A stretch of DNA of 8,006 nt from Actinomycetota bacterium (lineage in GTDB: Bacteria > Actinomycetota > Actinomycetes > Nanopelagicales > Nanopelagicaceae). Numbering within the stretch: position 1 is the stretch's first letter; the number at the start of each line of letters is the position of its first letter. The notes beneath the pieces are model-generated. The model worked only from the letters and a program-made list of their open reading frames with translations, ran no database searches and was not told the DNA's origin. The position numbers were made by a program, and so were the translations under genes. Below, piece after piece: positions 1 to 7,846 of the stretch. Where the stretch lies: contig CANHRF010000044.1 in the NCBI GenBank assembly GCA_947463335.1, forward strand, positions 1 through 8,006, in the 5' to 3' direction.

Positions 1-357
1 GCAGATTTAATGATCGTCGCCGGTCGCGTTTCAAACAAGATGGCCCCAGTACTTCGCCAGATTTATGATCAAATGGCAGCTCCAAAGTGGGTTATTGCAA
101 TGGGTGCTTGTGCATCATCAGGTGGAATGTTTAATAACTACGCGATCGTGCAAGGCGTTGATCACGTTGTGCCAGTTGATATTTATCTTCCAGGTTGTCC
201 ACCACGTCCTGAAATGTTGATGGATGCAATTCTTAAATTGCACGATCAGATCTACGATGAAAAACTCGGACCTAACCGCGAAAAAGTTATTAAAGAAGTT
301 GAAGCTGCAGCAATGGCCGCTCTTCCAACCCACCAGTTAAAGGGGTTGTTGGCTTAA
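1..357 (+). CDS. nuoB: NADH-quinone oxidoreductase subunit B (NuoB), 3' part
   Basis: NuoB holds 4Fe-4S cluster N2, the last electron carrier before quinone, at the interface with NuoD and NuoH on the cytoplasmic side of the membrane. The window opens inside the gene in frame 1, leaving 118 codons before TAA at 355-357; the first ATG at base 10 is internal (it sits in [16 protein letters not shown]) and is not the start. Two N2 cysteines are visible, in MGACASSGG (codon at 109-111) and in [10 protein letters not shown] (codon at 196-198). The tandem Cys pair that completes the cluster lies upstream of the window. [19 protein letters not shown] is the family's hallmark C-terminal block. The stop directly abuts the nuoC ATG. 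Identification is by recalled family motifs and by operon position and is very secure. The gene is partial only because of the window edge. Confidence 0.97.
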   Translation, partial: ADLMIVAGRVSNKMAPVLRQIYDQMAAPKWVIAMGACASSGGMFNNYAIVQGVDHVVPVDIYLPGCPPRPEMLMDAILKLHDQIYDEKLGPNREKVIKEVEAAAMAALPTHQLKGLLA

Positions 358-993
358 ATGACTGAAAATCAGCAAGGTATGTTTGGCGCGCACGGAACCG
401 GAGATACCTCAGGTTACGGCGGATTGGTTCGCAGCCAAGCTAATGCCGGCTCCGCACAGCGCCCATTTGGTGGTTATTTTGACCAAGTAGCCGATGATCT
501 AGAGCGCGCATATCCTGATTTTGCTGATGCTATTGAAAGAGTTGTTGTAGACCGCGGTGAGCTAACGCTTCACATTAAGCGCGAACGTTTAGTTGAAGTT
601 GCGCTGATTCTGCGCGATAAATTGAAATTTGAAATGTCAATGGGAGTATCTGGGGTTCACTATCCAGAAGATAAGAACCGCGAATTACACGCTGTCTATC
701 ACTTGCTTTCTGTGACCAATAATCAACGTATCCGTCTTGAAGTTTCAGTGCCTGATACAGATCCACATATTCCTTCACTTGTTGAAGTCTGGGGCGGATC
801 AAACTGGAATGAGCGCGAGACTTACGACATGTTCGGAATCATCTTTGACGGACATCCTGGTTTAACAAGAATTTTGATGCCAGATGATTGGCAAGGACAT
901 CCACAACGTAAGGATTACGCACTTGGCGGAATCGGCGTGGAATATAAAGGCGCTGTTACGCCACCTCCATCAGATCGGAGGTCGTACAAGTGA
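358..993 (+). CDS. nuoC: NADH-quinone oxidoreductase subunit C (NuoC, 30 kDa subunit)
   Basis: NuoC is a cofactor-free subunit of the Q module that packs against NuoD. The 211-residue product has the 30-kDa family signature [10 protein letters not shown] at residues 152-161, followed by H166, the R171-P175 segment and HPQRKDY at 181-187. It is a stand-alone NuoC, not the NuoC-NuoD fusion found in enterobacteria. Residues 7-23 form a Gly-rich leader ([17 protein letters not shown]) ahead of the conserved fold, which starts near residue 40; from memory this leader is typical of actinobacterial NuoC. The ATG immediately follows the nuoB stop, and a purine-rich AAAGGGG lies 12 bases upstream (339-345). 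Starting at M8 would cut into the leader. The 3' end overlaps nuoD by four bases (GTGA). The C-terminal tail ([13 protein letters not shown]) is Pro/Arg-rich, and its codons include the nuoD ribosome binding site. Confidence 0.97.
   Translation: MTENQQGMFGAHGTGDTSGYGGLVRSQANAGSAQRPFGGYFDQVADDLERAYPDFADAIERVVVDRGELTLHIKRERLVEVALILRDKLKFEMSMGVSGVHYPEDKNRELHAVYHLLSVTNNQRIRLEVSVPDTDPHIPSLVEVWGGSNWNERETYDMFGIIFDGHPGLTRILMPDDWQGHPQRKDYALGGIGVEYKGAVTPPPSDRRSYK
977..981 (+). promoter_or_regulatory. Shine-Dalgarno site for nuoD (GTG start)
   Basis: GGAGG lies 8 bases before the GTG at 990-992, inside the last codons of nuoC. No in-frame ATG occurs before M46, which is already inside the conserved [11 protein letters not shown] block, so this site settles the GTG as the nuoD start. 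Confidence 0.85.
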
Positions 994-2330
994 GTACTTA
1001 TGCAGATCCATATGCATCATCACGTGAGACCACTGAAGGCACTGTCTTTTCAGTAACCGGCGGAGATTGGGATTCACTTGTCACTGAAATCGGACAAGCG
1101 AAAGAAGAACGCGTTGTTGTAAATATGGGGCCGCAGCACCCATCAACTCACGGCGTGCTTCGTCTGGTTCTAGAACTTGAAGGCGAAACTGTTACTGAAG
1201 TTCGTTGCGGAATTGGTTACCTGCACACCGGCATCGAAAAGAACATTGAATTCCGTAACTGGACTCAGGCCACAACTTTCGTGACCCGTATGGATTACTT
1301 AGCTCCGCTATTTAATGAAGCGGCTTACTGCTTAGGCGTTGAAAAACTTCTCGGCATCACAAATGATGTTCCGGAGAAAGCAAATGTCATCCGCGTAATG
1401 ATGATGGAGTTCAACCGAATTTCTTCACATATGGTGGCACTCGGCACAGGTGCACTTGAACTCGGTGCACTTTCACCAATGATCTTCTGCTTCCGCGAAC
1501 GTGAAAAAGTCTTAGATATCTTTGAATTTATCTCTGGCCTACGTATGAATATGGCCTATATCCGCCCAGGTGGAGTAGCCCAGGATCTTCCTGCCGGTGC
1601 GGTCGACAAGATTTTGGCGACAGTAAAAGACCTGCGCCATAGCTTTAAAGATAATGAGAAGTTGCTAGTCGGTAACAGCATCTGGATGAAGCGCACCCAA
1701 GGAATTGGTTACTTAGATCTTGCTGGCGCAACAACTCTCGGAGTCACAGGTCCAGTCATCCGTGCAACTGGTCTGCCACTTGATCTGCGCAAGATCCAGC
1801 CTTACTCAGGATATGAAAATTACAAATTTGATGTCGTAACCGCTGACACCTGCGATGTTTACGGTCGTTTCTTGATTCGTATCAATGAACTAGAACAATC
1901 ACTTCGCATCATTGAACAATGCGCTGAGAAATTGAAATCTCTTGAAGGTGCGCCAGTAATGGTTGCTGATAAGAAAATCGCTTGGCCTGCACAGCTTGCT
2001 ATCGGTGCTGACGGAATGGGTAATTCACTCAACCATATCCGCGAAATTATGGGTACATCAATGGAATCTTTAATCCACCACTTCAAGTTAGTCACTGAAG
2101 GATTCCGCGTTCCTGCCGGACAAGTTTATTCAGCGGTTGAATCTCCACGTGGTGAACTAGGTGCACACGTTGTCTCTGATGGCGGCACTCGTCCATACCG
2201 CGTTCACTTCCGCGAACCATCTTTCAACAACCTGCAATCAACTTCTGCAATGTGTGAAGGCTCAATGGTCGCAGACATTATCGGCGCAGTAGCTTCAATC
2301 GATCCTGTGATGGGAGGCGTTGACCGCTAA
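990..2330 (+). CDS. nuoD: NADH-quinone oxidoreductase subunit D (NuoD, 49 kDa subunit)
   Basis: NuoD forms most of the quinone-binding pocket together with NuoB and NuoH; the fold is shared with NiFe-hydrogenase large subunits but lacks the metal site. The 446-residue product has the family signature [11 protein letters not shown] at 45-55, [11 protein letters not shown] from 77, RMDYLAP from 100, [10 protein letters not shown] at 357-366, ESPRGELG from 384 and the terminal DPVMGGVDR. By recalled alignment with Thermus Nqo4, His54 and Tyr103 correspond to the quinone-headgroup ligands (His38 and Tyr87), and both are intact. About 40 residues precede the core; the [16 protein letters not shown] segment in them resembles actinobacterial NuoD. 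Translation starts at GTG, supported by GGAGG 8 bases upstream. The gene overlaps nuoC by 4 bases and nuoE by 1 base (TAATG). No defect is seen. Confidence 0.98.
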   Translation: MSTYADPYASSRETTEGTVFSVTGGDWDSLVTEIGQAKEERVVVNMGPQHPSTHGVLRLVLELEGETVTEVRCGIGYLHTGIEKNIEFRNWTQATTFVTRMDYLAPLFNEAAYCLGVEKLLGITNDVPEKANVIRVMMMEFNRISSHMVALGTGALELGALSPMIFCFREREKVLDIFEFISGLRMNMAYIRPGGVAQDLPAGAVDKILATVKDLRHSFKDNEKLLVGNSIWMKRTQGIGYLDLAGATTLGVTGPVIRATGLPLDLRKIQPYSGYENYKFDVVTADTCDVYGRFLIRINELEQSLRIIEQCAEKLKSLEGAPVMVADKKIAWPAQLAIGADGMGNSLNHIREIMGTSMESLIHHFKLVTEGFRVPAGQVYSAVESPRGELGAHVVSDGGTRPYRVHFREPSFNNLQSTSAMCEGSMVADIIGAVASIDPVMGGVDR

Positions 2331-2956
2331 TGGCTTACACACCAGATCAATTACAGGTTATGGATGCGATCATCAAGCGCTATCCACGTAGCCGTTCTGC
2401 AATTATGCCTTTACTTCACTACGTGCAATCACTTGCAGGTTATGTAACAAATGAAGGTATCGAATTAATTGCCAAGCTTCTTGAGTTAGAAACTGCTGAA
2501 GTTTCTGCGGTTGCAACTTTCTACACCCAGTACAAGCGCAAGCCAGTCGGTGAATATCACGTTGGCGTCTGCACCAATACCTTGTGCGCAGTAATGGGTG
2601 GAGATGCGATATTTGCAGCGCTGAAAGACCACCTCGGCGTTGAAAATGATGGCGTGACTGCGGATGGAAAAGTTTCGCTAGAACATATCGAATGCAACGC
2701 TGCTTGTGATTACGCACCAGTCGTAATGGCTAACTGGGAATTTTACGATAACCAAGATGTCTCATCTGCTAAAGAGTTAGTTGATTCAATGCGCAAGGGA
2801 ACACCTAAGCCACCAACTCGTGGACCTAATTCACTTGTTACTTGGAAAGAAGCATCTGCAGTCCTTGCCGGAATTAACGATGGAAAAGCTAATGAAGGAT
2901 TGCAAGCTGGAGAACCAACTCTTCTTGGCCTAAAACTTTCGAAAGAGGGCAAGTAA
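2330..2956 (+). CDS. nuoE: NADH-quinone oxidoreductase subunit E (NuoE, 24 kDa subunit)
   Basis: NuoE is a thioredoxin-fold ferredoxin subunit of the NADH-oxidising module; it pairs with NuoF and carries the off-path 2Fe-2S cluster N1a near the FMN. The 208-residue product has an N-terminal helical part (about 1-65) ending in the conserved EVSAVATFYTQY, then the four ligands C81, C86, C122 and C126 in the expected Cx4C and Cx3C pattern (VCTNTLC and ECNAACDYAP). The roughly 50 residues after about 155 extend past the end of the E. coli protein (about 166 residues) and include KPPTRGPNSLVTWKE and GEPTLLGLKL. I recall similar tails in actinobacterial NuoE. The ATG overlaps the nuoD stop by one base and has GGGAGG at 2312-2317, a somewhat long 12-base spacing. 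The stop overlaps the nuoF start by one base. Confidence 0.97.
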   Translation: MAYTPDQLQVMDAIIKRYPRSRSAIMPLLHYVQSLAGYVTNEGIELIAKLLELETAEVSAVATFYTQYKRKPVGEYHVGVCTNTLCAVMGGDAIFAALKDHLGVENDGVTADGKVSLEHIECNAACDYAPVVMANWEFYDNQDVSSAKELVDSMRKGTPKPPTRGPNSLVTWKEASAVLAGINDGKANEGLQAGEPTLLGLKLSKEGK

Positions 2957-4236
2957 TGACAAAACTAGCTCCAGTACTTTCAGCACATTGGGATGAGAAG
3001 GATTCATTCACGATTGCGGCATACACCCGTCACGGTGGATACAAGGCATCTGCAAAAGCACTTGCAATGGATCCAGATGCAGTTATTCAACTTGTAAAAG
3101 ATTCAGGTCTGCGTGGTCGCGGGGGAGCAGGTTTCCCAACCGGAATGAAGTGGGGATTTATTCCACAAGGCGATGAAAAAGATCATTACTTGGTTGTAAA
3201 CGCTGATGAATCAGAGCCAGGTACTTGTAAAGATACGCCGCTCTTGATGGCGAACCCACACGTATTAATCGAAGGATGCATTATTGCTTGTCACGCAATT
3301 CGTGCGAAGCACGCCTTTATTTATATCCGCGGTGAAGTAACCCACGTGGTGCGTCGTTTAAATCAAGCGATTGAAGATGCTTACAAAGCCGGCCACCTTG
3401 GTAAAGGTATTGATGTTGTTCTGCACGTTGGTGCGGGCGCATATATCTGTGGTGAAGAAACAGCGTTATTGGATTCACTTGAAGGATTCCGCGGACAACC
3501 ACGCTTGCGTCCACCATTTCCTGCGATCGCCGGTCTTTATGCCAGACCAACTGTTGTAAATAACGTTGAATCAATTTCATCAGTGCCTGCGATCATTGCA
3601 AATGGCGCTGAGTGGTACCAAGCAATGGGCACTGAGAAATCAAAGGGAACAACCCTTTATTCACTATCTGGCCATGTAAAGAACCCAGGACAATTTGAAG
3701 CTCCTCTCGGAATCACCTTGCGTGAGATTCTGGAACTATCTGGCGGAATCCGTGCTGGCCATAAATTGAAGTTCTGGACTCCAGGTGGATCATCAACGCC
3801 GCTATTTACTGATCAACATTTAGATGTTCCTCTGGATTACGAAGGTGTATCTGCAGCTGGTTCGATGCTTGGAACCAAAGCTCTGCAAATATTTGATGAG
3901 ACAACTTGCGTGGTTCGCGCAGTTTTGCGTTGGACCGAATTTTATAAGCACGAATCTTGCGGAAAGTGCACCCCTTGCCGTGAAGGTACTTGGTGGTTGG
4001 TACAAATTCTGCGTGACCTAGAAAATGGCGTTGGTACCGAAGCTGATCTAGCTAAGTTGCTCGATCTCTGCGACAACATCATGGGCCGCTCATTCTGCGC
4101 ACTTGGCGATGGCGCTACCAGCCCAATTACATCTTCAATCAAGTATTTCCGCGATGAATATATTGCTCACTTAACAAATGGTGGCTGTCCATTCGATCCG
4201 GTTAAATCCACGCTGTTTTCTGGAGCGAACGCATAA
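2956..4236 (+). CDS. nuoF: NADH-quinone oxidoreductase subunit F (NuoF, 51 kDa, NADH/FMN-binding)
   Basis: NuoF oxidises NADH through FMN and feeds electrons into 4Fe-4S cluster N3 at the distal tip of the cytoplasmic arm. In the 426-residue product the glycine-rich nucleotide motif LRGRGGAGFPTGMKW spans 52-66, NADESEPGTCKD spans 82-93, and GAGAYICGEETA spans 159-170, followed by RGQPRLRPPFPA. The SLBB-like middle region includes TLYSLSGHVKNPGQFE. The N3 ligands C335, C338 and C341 lie in ESCGKCTPCREGTWW, and C381 lies in SFCALGDGA. All residues expected for NADH, FMN and N3 binding in these motifs are present, and the length is normal for the family. The start is an ATG in a TAATG overlap with nuoE, with GAGGG at 2945-2949, 6 bases upstream. 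The 3' end overlaps nuoG by one base. Confidence 0.98.
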   Translation: MTKLAPVLSAHWDEKDSFTIAAYTRHGGYKASAKALAMDPDAVIQLVKDSGLRGRGGAGFPTGMKWGFIPQGDEKDHYLVVNADESEPGTCKDTPLLMANPHVLIEGCIIACHAIRAKHAFIYIRGEVTHVVRRLNQAIEDAYKAGHLGKGIDVVLHVGAGAYICGEETALLDSLEGFRGQPRLRPPFPAIAGLYARPTVVNNVESISSVPAIIANGAEWYQAMGTEKSKGTTLYSLSGHVKNPGQFEAPLGITLREILELSGGIRAGHKLKFWTPGGSSTPLFTDQHLDVPLDYEGVSAAGSMLGTKALQIFDETTCVVRAVLRWTEFYKHESCGKCTPCREGTWWLVQILRDLENGVGTEADLAKLLDLCDNIMGRSFCALGDGATSPITSSIKYFRDEYIAHLTNGGCPFDPVKSTLFSGANA

Positions 4237-6605
4237 TGACAACGACTCAAGAGAATCCAACTACACAAGCGGTAGAACTCATCACAGTTGTAATCGATGG
4301 CTTTGAAGTTAGCGTTCCAAAAGGAACTTTAGTAATTCGCGCCGCAGAAAAACTTGGAATTCAGATTCCACGTTTCTGCGATCACCCGCTTTTGGATCCA
4401 GTTGGCGCTTGTCGCCAATGTCTAGTTGACATTGAAATCAATGGCCGCGCTTTTCCAAAGCCACAGGCATCTTGCACAATTCCGGTAGAACCGAACATGA
4501 TTGTTAAGACCCAGCTAACTTCTGCGGTTGCTGAAAAAGCACAACGCGGCGTTATGGAACTTCTACTTGTAAACCACCCACTTGATTGCCCAGTTTGCGA
4601 CAAAGGTGGCGAGTGCCCATTGCAAAACCAGGCGATGAGCACAGGTAATGGAGAAACTCGTTTCGAAGGCGTAAAGCGCACCTTTGAGAAGCCAGTTGCT
4701 ATCTCTTCACAAGTCCTGCTGGATCGCGAGCGTTGTGTACTTTGCGCACGTTGTACACGTTTCTCTGATCAAATCGCAGGAGATCCATTTATCACTCTTA
4801 ACGAGCGCGGTGCGCTGCAACAAGTTGGTATTTATGAGAACCAACCATTTGAATCTTATTTCTCCGGAAACACTGTTCAGATCTGTCCAGTAGGTGCTTT
4901 AACTGGAGCGACTTATCGTTTCCGCGCACGTCCATTTGATTTAGTTTCAACTCCATCTGCTTGCGAGCACTGTGCATCAGGTTGCGATATGCGCACCGAT
5001 GTTCGTCGTGGCAAGACGCTGCGTCGTCTCGCCGGAGATGATGCAGCAGTAAATGAAGAATGGAACTGTGATAAGGGCCGCTGGGCATTTAAATATGTAA
5101 CCGCGATTGATCGTTTAACAACTCCACTGGTACGTGGTGCTGACGGAGTACTTGCACCTGCATCTTGGCCAGAAGCGCTAGCTTCAGCAGCTGCTGGACT
5201 AAAAGGTAAGCGCGCAGCTGTTCTTGTCGGAGGTCGTGCGACAACAGAAGATGCTTACGGTTACAGCAAGTTTGCACGTATTGCACTTGGCACAAACGAT
5301 ATTGATTTCCGTGCGCGAGTAACAACGGACGAAGAGCGTGATTTCCTTGCAGCAAAAGTTGTTGGATCGAAAACAACTTACCGCGATATAGATGTGGCAG
5401 ATCACGTTGTTCTTGTTGGTTTCGAACCAGAAGAAGAGTCACCAATTGTTTTCTTACGTATCAACAAGCAAGTTCGTAAGCGTGCGCTAAAGGTCAGCGC
5501 AATCGCAACGAAACTTTCAATTGGTGTAGATAAGTTAAAGGCTGACTTCGTTAAAGTCGCACCAGGTGCAGAAGCTGCAGCTGTAGAAAGCCTTTCGCTA
5601 ACTGCAAAATCCGTGATTCTTGTTGGTGAGCGCGCATCTGAATCAGCTGGCTTATTAACCGCAATTGCACAGCTAAGCGATAAGTCATCAGCGAAAATTG
5701 CTTGGATTCCACGCCGCGCCGGAGAACGCGGGGCTCTTGAAGCTGGAGCGCTAGGCGCACTTCTTCCTGGTGGTCGTCCGGTCAGCGATGCTGCCGCACG
5801 TGTAGATATCGCAACTCTTTGGGGAGTTCCTTCACTTCCTGCAACAACCGGACGCACTGTTACAGAGATCGTTTCAGCGCTGAATCGCTCTGAACTCGAT
5901 GCCGTAGTTGTTGGTGGCGTAGATCCACTTGATATGGCAGATAGCGCTGAAGTTCTCGCTGCGCTAAAGAAATCTTTTGTTGTCTCATTGGAAATCGCGC
6001 CATCGGCTGTTACAGAACTGGCAGATGTTGTTCTGCCAGTTGCAGCGATTACAGAAAAGTCTGGTTCATTCCTTAACTGGGAAGGTCGCCCACGCGCCTT
6101 TGATACCGCGGTTTCAGATTCACTAAATCGTTCTGATCTTCGTATTCTTTCTGCTCTTGCAGATCAAATGGGCGAATCGATAATGCTCGGCACTGTAACT
6201 CAAGCAACTCGCGAAATTGCCTCACTTGGAAAGTGGGATGGTGCGGGTTCAGTGTTAGCGCCAGTTAAATCAAGTGGAGCAAAGAAGATTTCTGGAAATG
6301 AAGCGCTGCTGACTTCTTGGCGTCGTTTGCTAGATCTCGGCACAATGCAAAAGGGAGAAGCGAACTTAGCTGGCACAGCACGTAAATCAGTTGCAGTTAT
6401 CTCTCCAAAGCGCGCGGAGACTTTGGGCGTTAAGGATGGCGACGTTCTTCGCGTATCCAATAACTATGGTGCGATTTCATTGCCTGCCCTTGTTGAAGAT
6501 ATTCACGATGATGCTGTTTGGGTACCGCGTAATTCATTTGGAACGCAAACCTTGATCTCATTAAATGCAGTACACGGCGATGTAGTAACGGTGGTGAAGG
6601 CATGA
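4236..6605 (+). CDS. nuoG: NADH-quinone oxidoreductase subunit G (NuoG, 75 kDa subunit)
   Basis: NuoG is the largest cytoplasmic-arm subunit and carries the wire from NuoF to NuoI. In 789 residues it shows, in order: a 2Fe-2S ferredoxin domain (N1b: C48, C59, C62, C80); the His-Cys3 cluster N5 (H114, C118, C121, C127 in [14 protein letters not shown]); N4 (C167, C170, C173 in RCVLCARC, plus C217 in QICPVG); and a CEHCASGC motif with C243, C246, C250 and C278 (Cx2C, Cx3C, Cx27C), which fits the off-path cluster N7. A degenerate molybdopterin-oxidoreductase domain follows, with LLPGGRP at 509-515, ADVVLP at 596-601 and [12 protein letters not shown] to 618, then a C-terminal beta-rich domain from about 716. 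No Mo cofactor is expected in complex I. The Ala-rich region 300-590 is less conserved than the cluster domains. The start has GGAG 10 bases upstream (4222-4225). The stop overlaps nuoH by ATGA. Confidence 0.98.
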   Translation: MTTTQENPTTQAVELITVVIDGFEVSVPKGTLVIRAAEKLGIQIPRFCDHPLLDPVGACRQCLVDIEINGRAFPKPQASCTIPVEPNMIVKTQLTSAVAEKAQRGVMELLLVNHPLDCPVCDKGGECPLQNQAMSTGNGETRFEGVKRTFEKPVAISSQVLLDRERCVLCARCTRFSDQIAGDPFITLNERGALQQVGIYENQPFESYFSGNTVQICPVGALTGATYRFRARPFDLVSTPSACEHCASGCDMRTDVRRGKTLRRLAGDDAAVNEEWNCDKGRWAFKYVTAIDRLTTPLVRGADGVLAPASWPEALASAAAGLKGKRAAVLVGGRATTEDAYGYSKFARIALGTNDIDFRARVTTDEERDFLAAKVVGSKTTYRDIDVADHVVLVGFEPEEESPIVFLRINKQVRKRALKVSAIATKLSIGVDKLKADFVKVAPGAEAAAVESLSLTAKSVILVGERASESAGLLTAIAQLSDKSSAKIAWIPRRAGERGALEAGALGALLPGGRPVSDAAARVDIATLWGVPSLPATTGRTVTEIVSALNRSELDAVVVGGVDPLDMADSAEVLAALKKSFVVSLEIAPSAVTELADVVLPVAAITEKSGSFLNWEGRPRAFDTAVSDSLNRSDLRILSALADQMGESIMLGTVTQATREIASLGKWDGAGSVLAPVKSSGAKKISGNEALLTSWRRLLDLGTMQKGEANLAGTARKSVAVISPKRAETLGVKDGDVLRVSNNYGAISLPALVEDIHDDAVWVPRNSFGTQTLISLNAVHGDVVTVVKA
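6016..6041 (+). repeat. Perfect 10-bp inverted repeat (hairpin) inside nuoG
   Basis: AACTGGCAGA at 6016-6025 is the exact reverse complement of TCTGCCAGTT at 6032-6041, with a 6-base loop TGTTGT. The arms encode the ADVVLP motif region, so protein constraint may explain part of it. No T-run follows, so a terminator is not supported. Confidence 0.6.
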
Positions 6606-7846
6606 ATAATGCAGAACTATTATTAGATGATCCAGGTTGGATCATCACCATCAAAGCGGTAATCGTCTTCGCAGTATGCGTTGTTTTGACGATTATGTCT
6701 GTTTGGGGCGAGCGGCGCATTGTGGCTCGTATGCAGATGCGCGTTGGACCAAACCGTGTTGGAAAATTTGGTCTGATTCAAGCTCTCGCTGATGGCGTAA
6801 AGCTCGCACTTAAAGAAGATTTAATTCCGGCGGCGGCAGATAAAGTTGTTTTCGTCATTGCACCGGTTATCAGCGTCACCGCTGCATTTATGGCCTTTGC
6901 CGTTATGCCAATGACTGGTCCTGTTAACTTCTTCGGTGAAGAAACGGTAATGCAGTTAACTGATATTCCAGTTGGTGTTCTATATGTATTAGCCACTGCA
7001 TCTTTCGGTGTGTACGGAATTGTTTTGGCCGGTTGGTCATCTGGATCTACCTACCCACTGCTTGGTGGATTACGTTCCAGCGCCCAAGTTATTTCTTATG
7101 AAATCGCAATGGGACTTTCTTTAGTATCTGTCTTTATTTACGCAGGATCAATGTCGACCTCAAGTATCGTGCAAGCACAGCAAGAAACTTGGTGGTACGG
7201 ACTAGTTCTCTTCCCATCATTTGTTATCTATGCAATTTCAATGGTCGGTGAGACAAACCGCGCACCATTTGATTTAGCTGAAGCTGAAGGCGAGCTCGTC
7301 GGTGGATTCCATACCGAATACTCATCGCTGAAATTCGCACTCTTCTTCCTTGCTGAATATATAAATATCATCGCTGTTTCAGCACTTGCAACCACGTTAT
7401 TCCTTGGTGGTTACCACGCCTTCCCTGGACTTGGCTTTACCGAACAATGGCTAGGTGGCTGGTTCACGCTCTTCTGGTTCTTTATAAAAGTTCTCTTCTT
7501 CTTCTTTGTATTCGTCTGGCTACGTGGAACCTTGCCTCGTCTTCGCTATGACCAGTTCATGCAATTTGGTTGGAAAGTCTTGATTCCTGTCTCACTTGTT
7601 TGGATTCTTGTTGTCGCGACATTGCGCTTGATTTCTACAACCAGCCAATCACAAGTGGTCACATTCGGATTTGCTGGAGTTGTAGTTCTACTTGTTCTTG
7701 TCGCATCTACCGTATTTGAAAATTCCAAGAAGAAGCGCGAATCCTTCGAACATCCGGAGGCGGCTGCGCCAGATTTCGCTGTTCCATCTCTTCCATCAGA
7801 AATTACAACCATCAACGTTTCTAACCAAGGAGGCGATCGTGGCTGA
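6602..7846 (+). CDS. nuoH: NADH-quinone oxidoreductase subunit H (NuoH, membrane subunit)
   Basis: NuoH anchors the cytoplasmic arm in the membrane, lines the quinone tunnel and begins the chain of charged residues leading to the proton pumps. The 414-residue product has hydrophobic segments at roughly 13-35, 82-104, 122-144, 160-182, 197-215, 246-270, 286-307, 324-342 and 355-373. Signatures are [19 protein letters not shown] (36-54), SYEIAMG with E167, the acidic loop [26 protein letters not shown] (217-242) with E217, D224, E227, E229, E231 and E239, and [11 protein letters not shown] (308-318). The last segment plus a charged, Pro-containing tail (374-414) exceed the eight-helix E. coli protein of about 325 residues; I recall long C termini in actinobacterial homologues. 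The ATG overlaps the nuoG stop (ATGA). Only a weak GGTGG precedes it at suitable spacing, suggesting coupling to nuoG translation. Confidence 0.98.
   Translation: MNNAELLLDDPGWIITIKAVIVFAVCVVLTIMSVWGERRIVARMQMRVGPNRVGKFGLIQALADGVKLALKEDLIPAAADKVVFVIAPVISVTAAFMAFAVMPMTGPVNFFGEETVMQLTDIPVGVLYVLATASFGVYGIVLAGWSSGSTYPLLGGLRSSAQVISYEIAMGLSLVSVFIYAGSMSTSSIVQAQQETWWYGLVLFPSFVIYAISMVGETNRAPFDLAEAEGELVGGFHTEYSSLKFALFFLAEYINIIAVSALATTLFLGGYHAFPGLGFTEQWLGGWFTLFWFFIKVLFFFFVFVWLRGTLPRLRYDQFMQFGWKVLIPVSLVWILVVATLRLISTTSQSQVVTFGFAGVVVLLVLVASTVFENSKKKRESFEHPEAAAPDFAVPSLPSEITTINVSNQGGDRG
7827..7833 (+). promoter_or_regulatory. Shine-Dalgarno site for nuoI (GTG start)
   Basis: AAGGAGG, the strongest ribosome binding site in the window, lies 5 bases before the GTG at 7839. 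It falls within the last codons of nuoH, where it encodes part of the tail NQGGDRG. It supports the GTG start of nuoI. Confidence 0.9.

Noticed and set aside
3642..3658. AAAGGG/CCCTTT inverted repeat in nuoF
   Set aside because: The stem is only 6 bp with a 5-base loop, and it lies in the conserved SLBB-like region. This length is expected by chance in 8 kb.
5089..5445. 118-codon open frame on the minus strand opposite nuoG
   Set aside because: The Leu/Gln/His-rich translation resembles a back-translated shadow. It shows no motif and sits inside a well supported gene.
5402..5857. 151-codon open frame on the minus strand opposite nuoG
   Set aside because: It lies fully antisense to NuoG coding sequence with intact family motifs. 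Its translation is rich in Ser, Arg and Ala with no recognisable domain, as expected of a shadow frame.
4962..6605. Molybdopterin-oxidoreductase-like part of NuoG as a possible separate Mo enzyme
   Set aside because: The domain is continuous with the NuoG ferredoxin domains and sits between nuoF and nuoH. In complex I this fold is degenerate and binds no molybdenum.
7496..7507. TTC-rich run in nuoH resembling a simple repeat
   Set aside because: It encodes consecutive phenylalanines in a transmembrane segment just before the conserved [13 protein letters not shown] motif. A Phe-rich helix is normal here.
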